Shown here one piece after another: positions 5,434 through 5,627 of a stretch of 5,627 bases of DNA. Source of the DNA: Dehalococcoidia bacterium UBA5629 (lineage in GTDB: Bacteria > Chloroflexota > Dehalococcoidia > GIF9 > UBA5629). How positions within the stretch are numbered: position 1 is the first letter of the stretch; every line of letters starts with the position of its first letter. The notes beneath the pieces are model-generated. The model did no database searches, had not been told where the DNA came from, and saw only the letters and a list, made by a program, of their open reading frames with translations. The stretch covers positions 1-5,627 of the forward strand of contig DIKB01000033.1 in the NCBI GenBank assembly GCA_002421445.1, written 5' to 3'. Made by a program: the position numbers and the translations under genes.

Positions 5434-5627
5434 TCCTTCTGCTCCTCGCCAGACACTTTCCTGTATCTGGCAGTGGTATTGAAGCTTTGATGTCCCAGGT
5501 GTTCCTGCAGCAGTCTTAGCCCGTCACCCGAATCATTATGTTTTACTGCATTGACAGCAAAAGCATCGCGCAGCCGGTGCGGGCTGACACCATGCATCTT
5601 GCCTGTCTCCATATTCTTAAGGTACGG
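5406..5627 (-). CDS. Tyrosine recombinase (phage-type integrase), C-terminal 73 residues
   Basis: The frame is open to the right edge, so the N-terminal SAM-like and most of the catalytic domain are outside the window. The visible part contains the second half of the catalytic signature: HRLR (the H-x-x-R box, fragment residues 17-20), LGHQS (H46) and the nucleophile Y55 in TTARYRKV, nine residues after that histidine as is usual for XerC/D and phage integrases. These enzymes cut and rejoin DNA at att or dif-like sites through a 3'-phosphotyrosine link. The residue after the HxxR box is Asp where His is common (RDAF rather than RHTF), a tolerated variation. Its place at the head of the gene run fits an integrated element, but no attachment site is recognisable here. 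It could also be a Xer-like resolvase. Confidence 0.9.
   Translation of the reverse strand, partial: PYLKNMETGKMHGVSPHRLRDAFAVNAVKHNDSGDGLRLLQEHLGHQSFNTTARYRKVSGEEQKEWYEKLWGK

Noticed and set aside
5406..5627. Attachment site near the integrase 3' end
   Set aside because: No tRNA end or direct repeat is visible in the window. The integrase is followed immediately by overlapping genes, so an att site is more likely outside.

Overview
All ten genes I can support lie on the minus strand, packed head to tail with short gaps or overlaps (1 to 35 nt). The window reads from right to left as one transcription unit or part of one. Most starts have a clear Shine-Dalgarno sequence (AGGAGG or GGAGG type), several starts are coupled (TAATG, GTGA), and two use GTG. 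This fits a bacterium, or a bacterial phage or integrated element. The phage-fibre phrases resemble those I associate with metagenomic phages of anaerobic bacteria such as Chloroflexota, but that host guess is weak. No rRNA, tRNA, CRISPR array, insertion sequence or housekeeping gene is visible, so this looks like a provirus or integrative element.

Right part (about 5627 to 3979): the C-terminal end of a tyrosine recombinase (integrase), cut by the window edge, then a small four-cysteine protein, a DUF192-domain protein carrying a transmembrane helix and an extra C-terminal tail, and a small HExxH metalloprotease-like protein.

Middle (about 3982 to 2121): a large ArdC-like protein with an N-terminal membrane anchor, a C2H2-like finger, a zinc ribbon inserted in the ArdC DNA-binding domain, and a C-terminal HExxH peptidase-like domain. 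It is followed by an unrecognised hydrophilic 125-residue protein.

Left part (2086 to 1): a single-pass membrane protein, a histidine-rich tail-fibre-like protein with two 33-residue repeats, a 63-residue coiled-coil protein, an 82-residue zinc-finger protein, and the first 198 codons of a second fibre-like protein that runs off the left edge. That last gene is easily missed because it has a GTG start and no stop codon in the window.

How the parts may fit together: the fibre proteins and the small membrane protein share sequence modules (a common N-terminal module between the two fibres, and a common C-terminal module between one fibre and the membrane protein). Three proteins carry a single predicted transmembrane helix, and two of those helices share an FAG...MGKT pattern. 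My inference is that the left part encodes virion or cell-surface appendage components. The membrane-anchored ArdC and its neighbours may be a membrane-located module protecting incoming DNA. The combination is unusual, but its function is not shown by the sequence.
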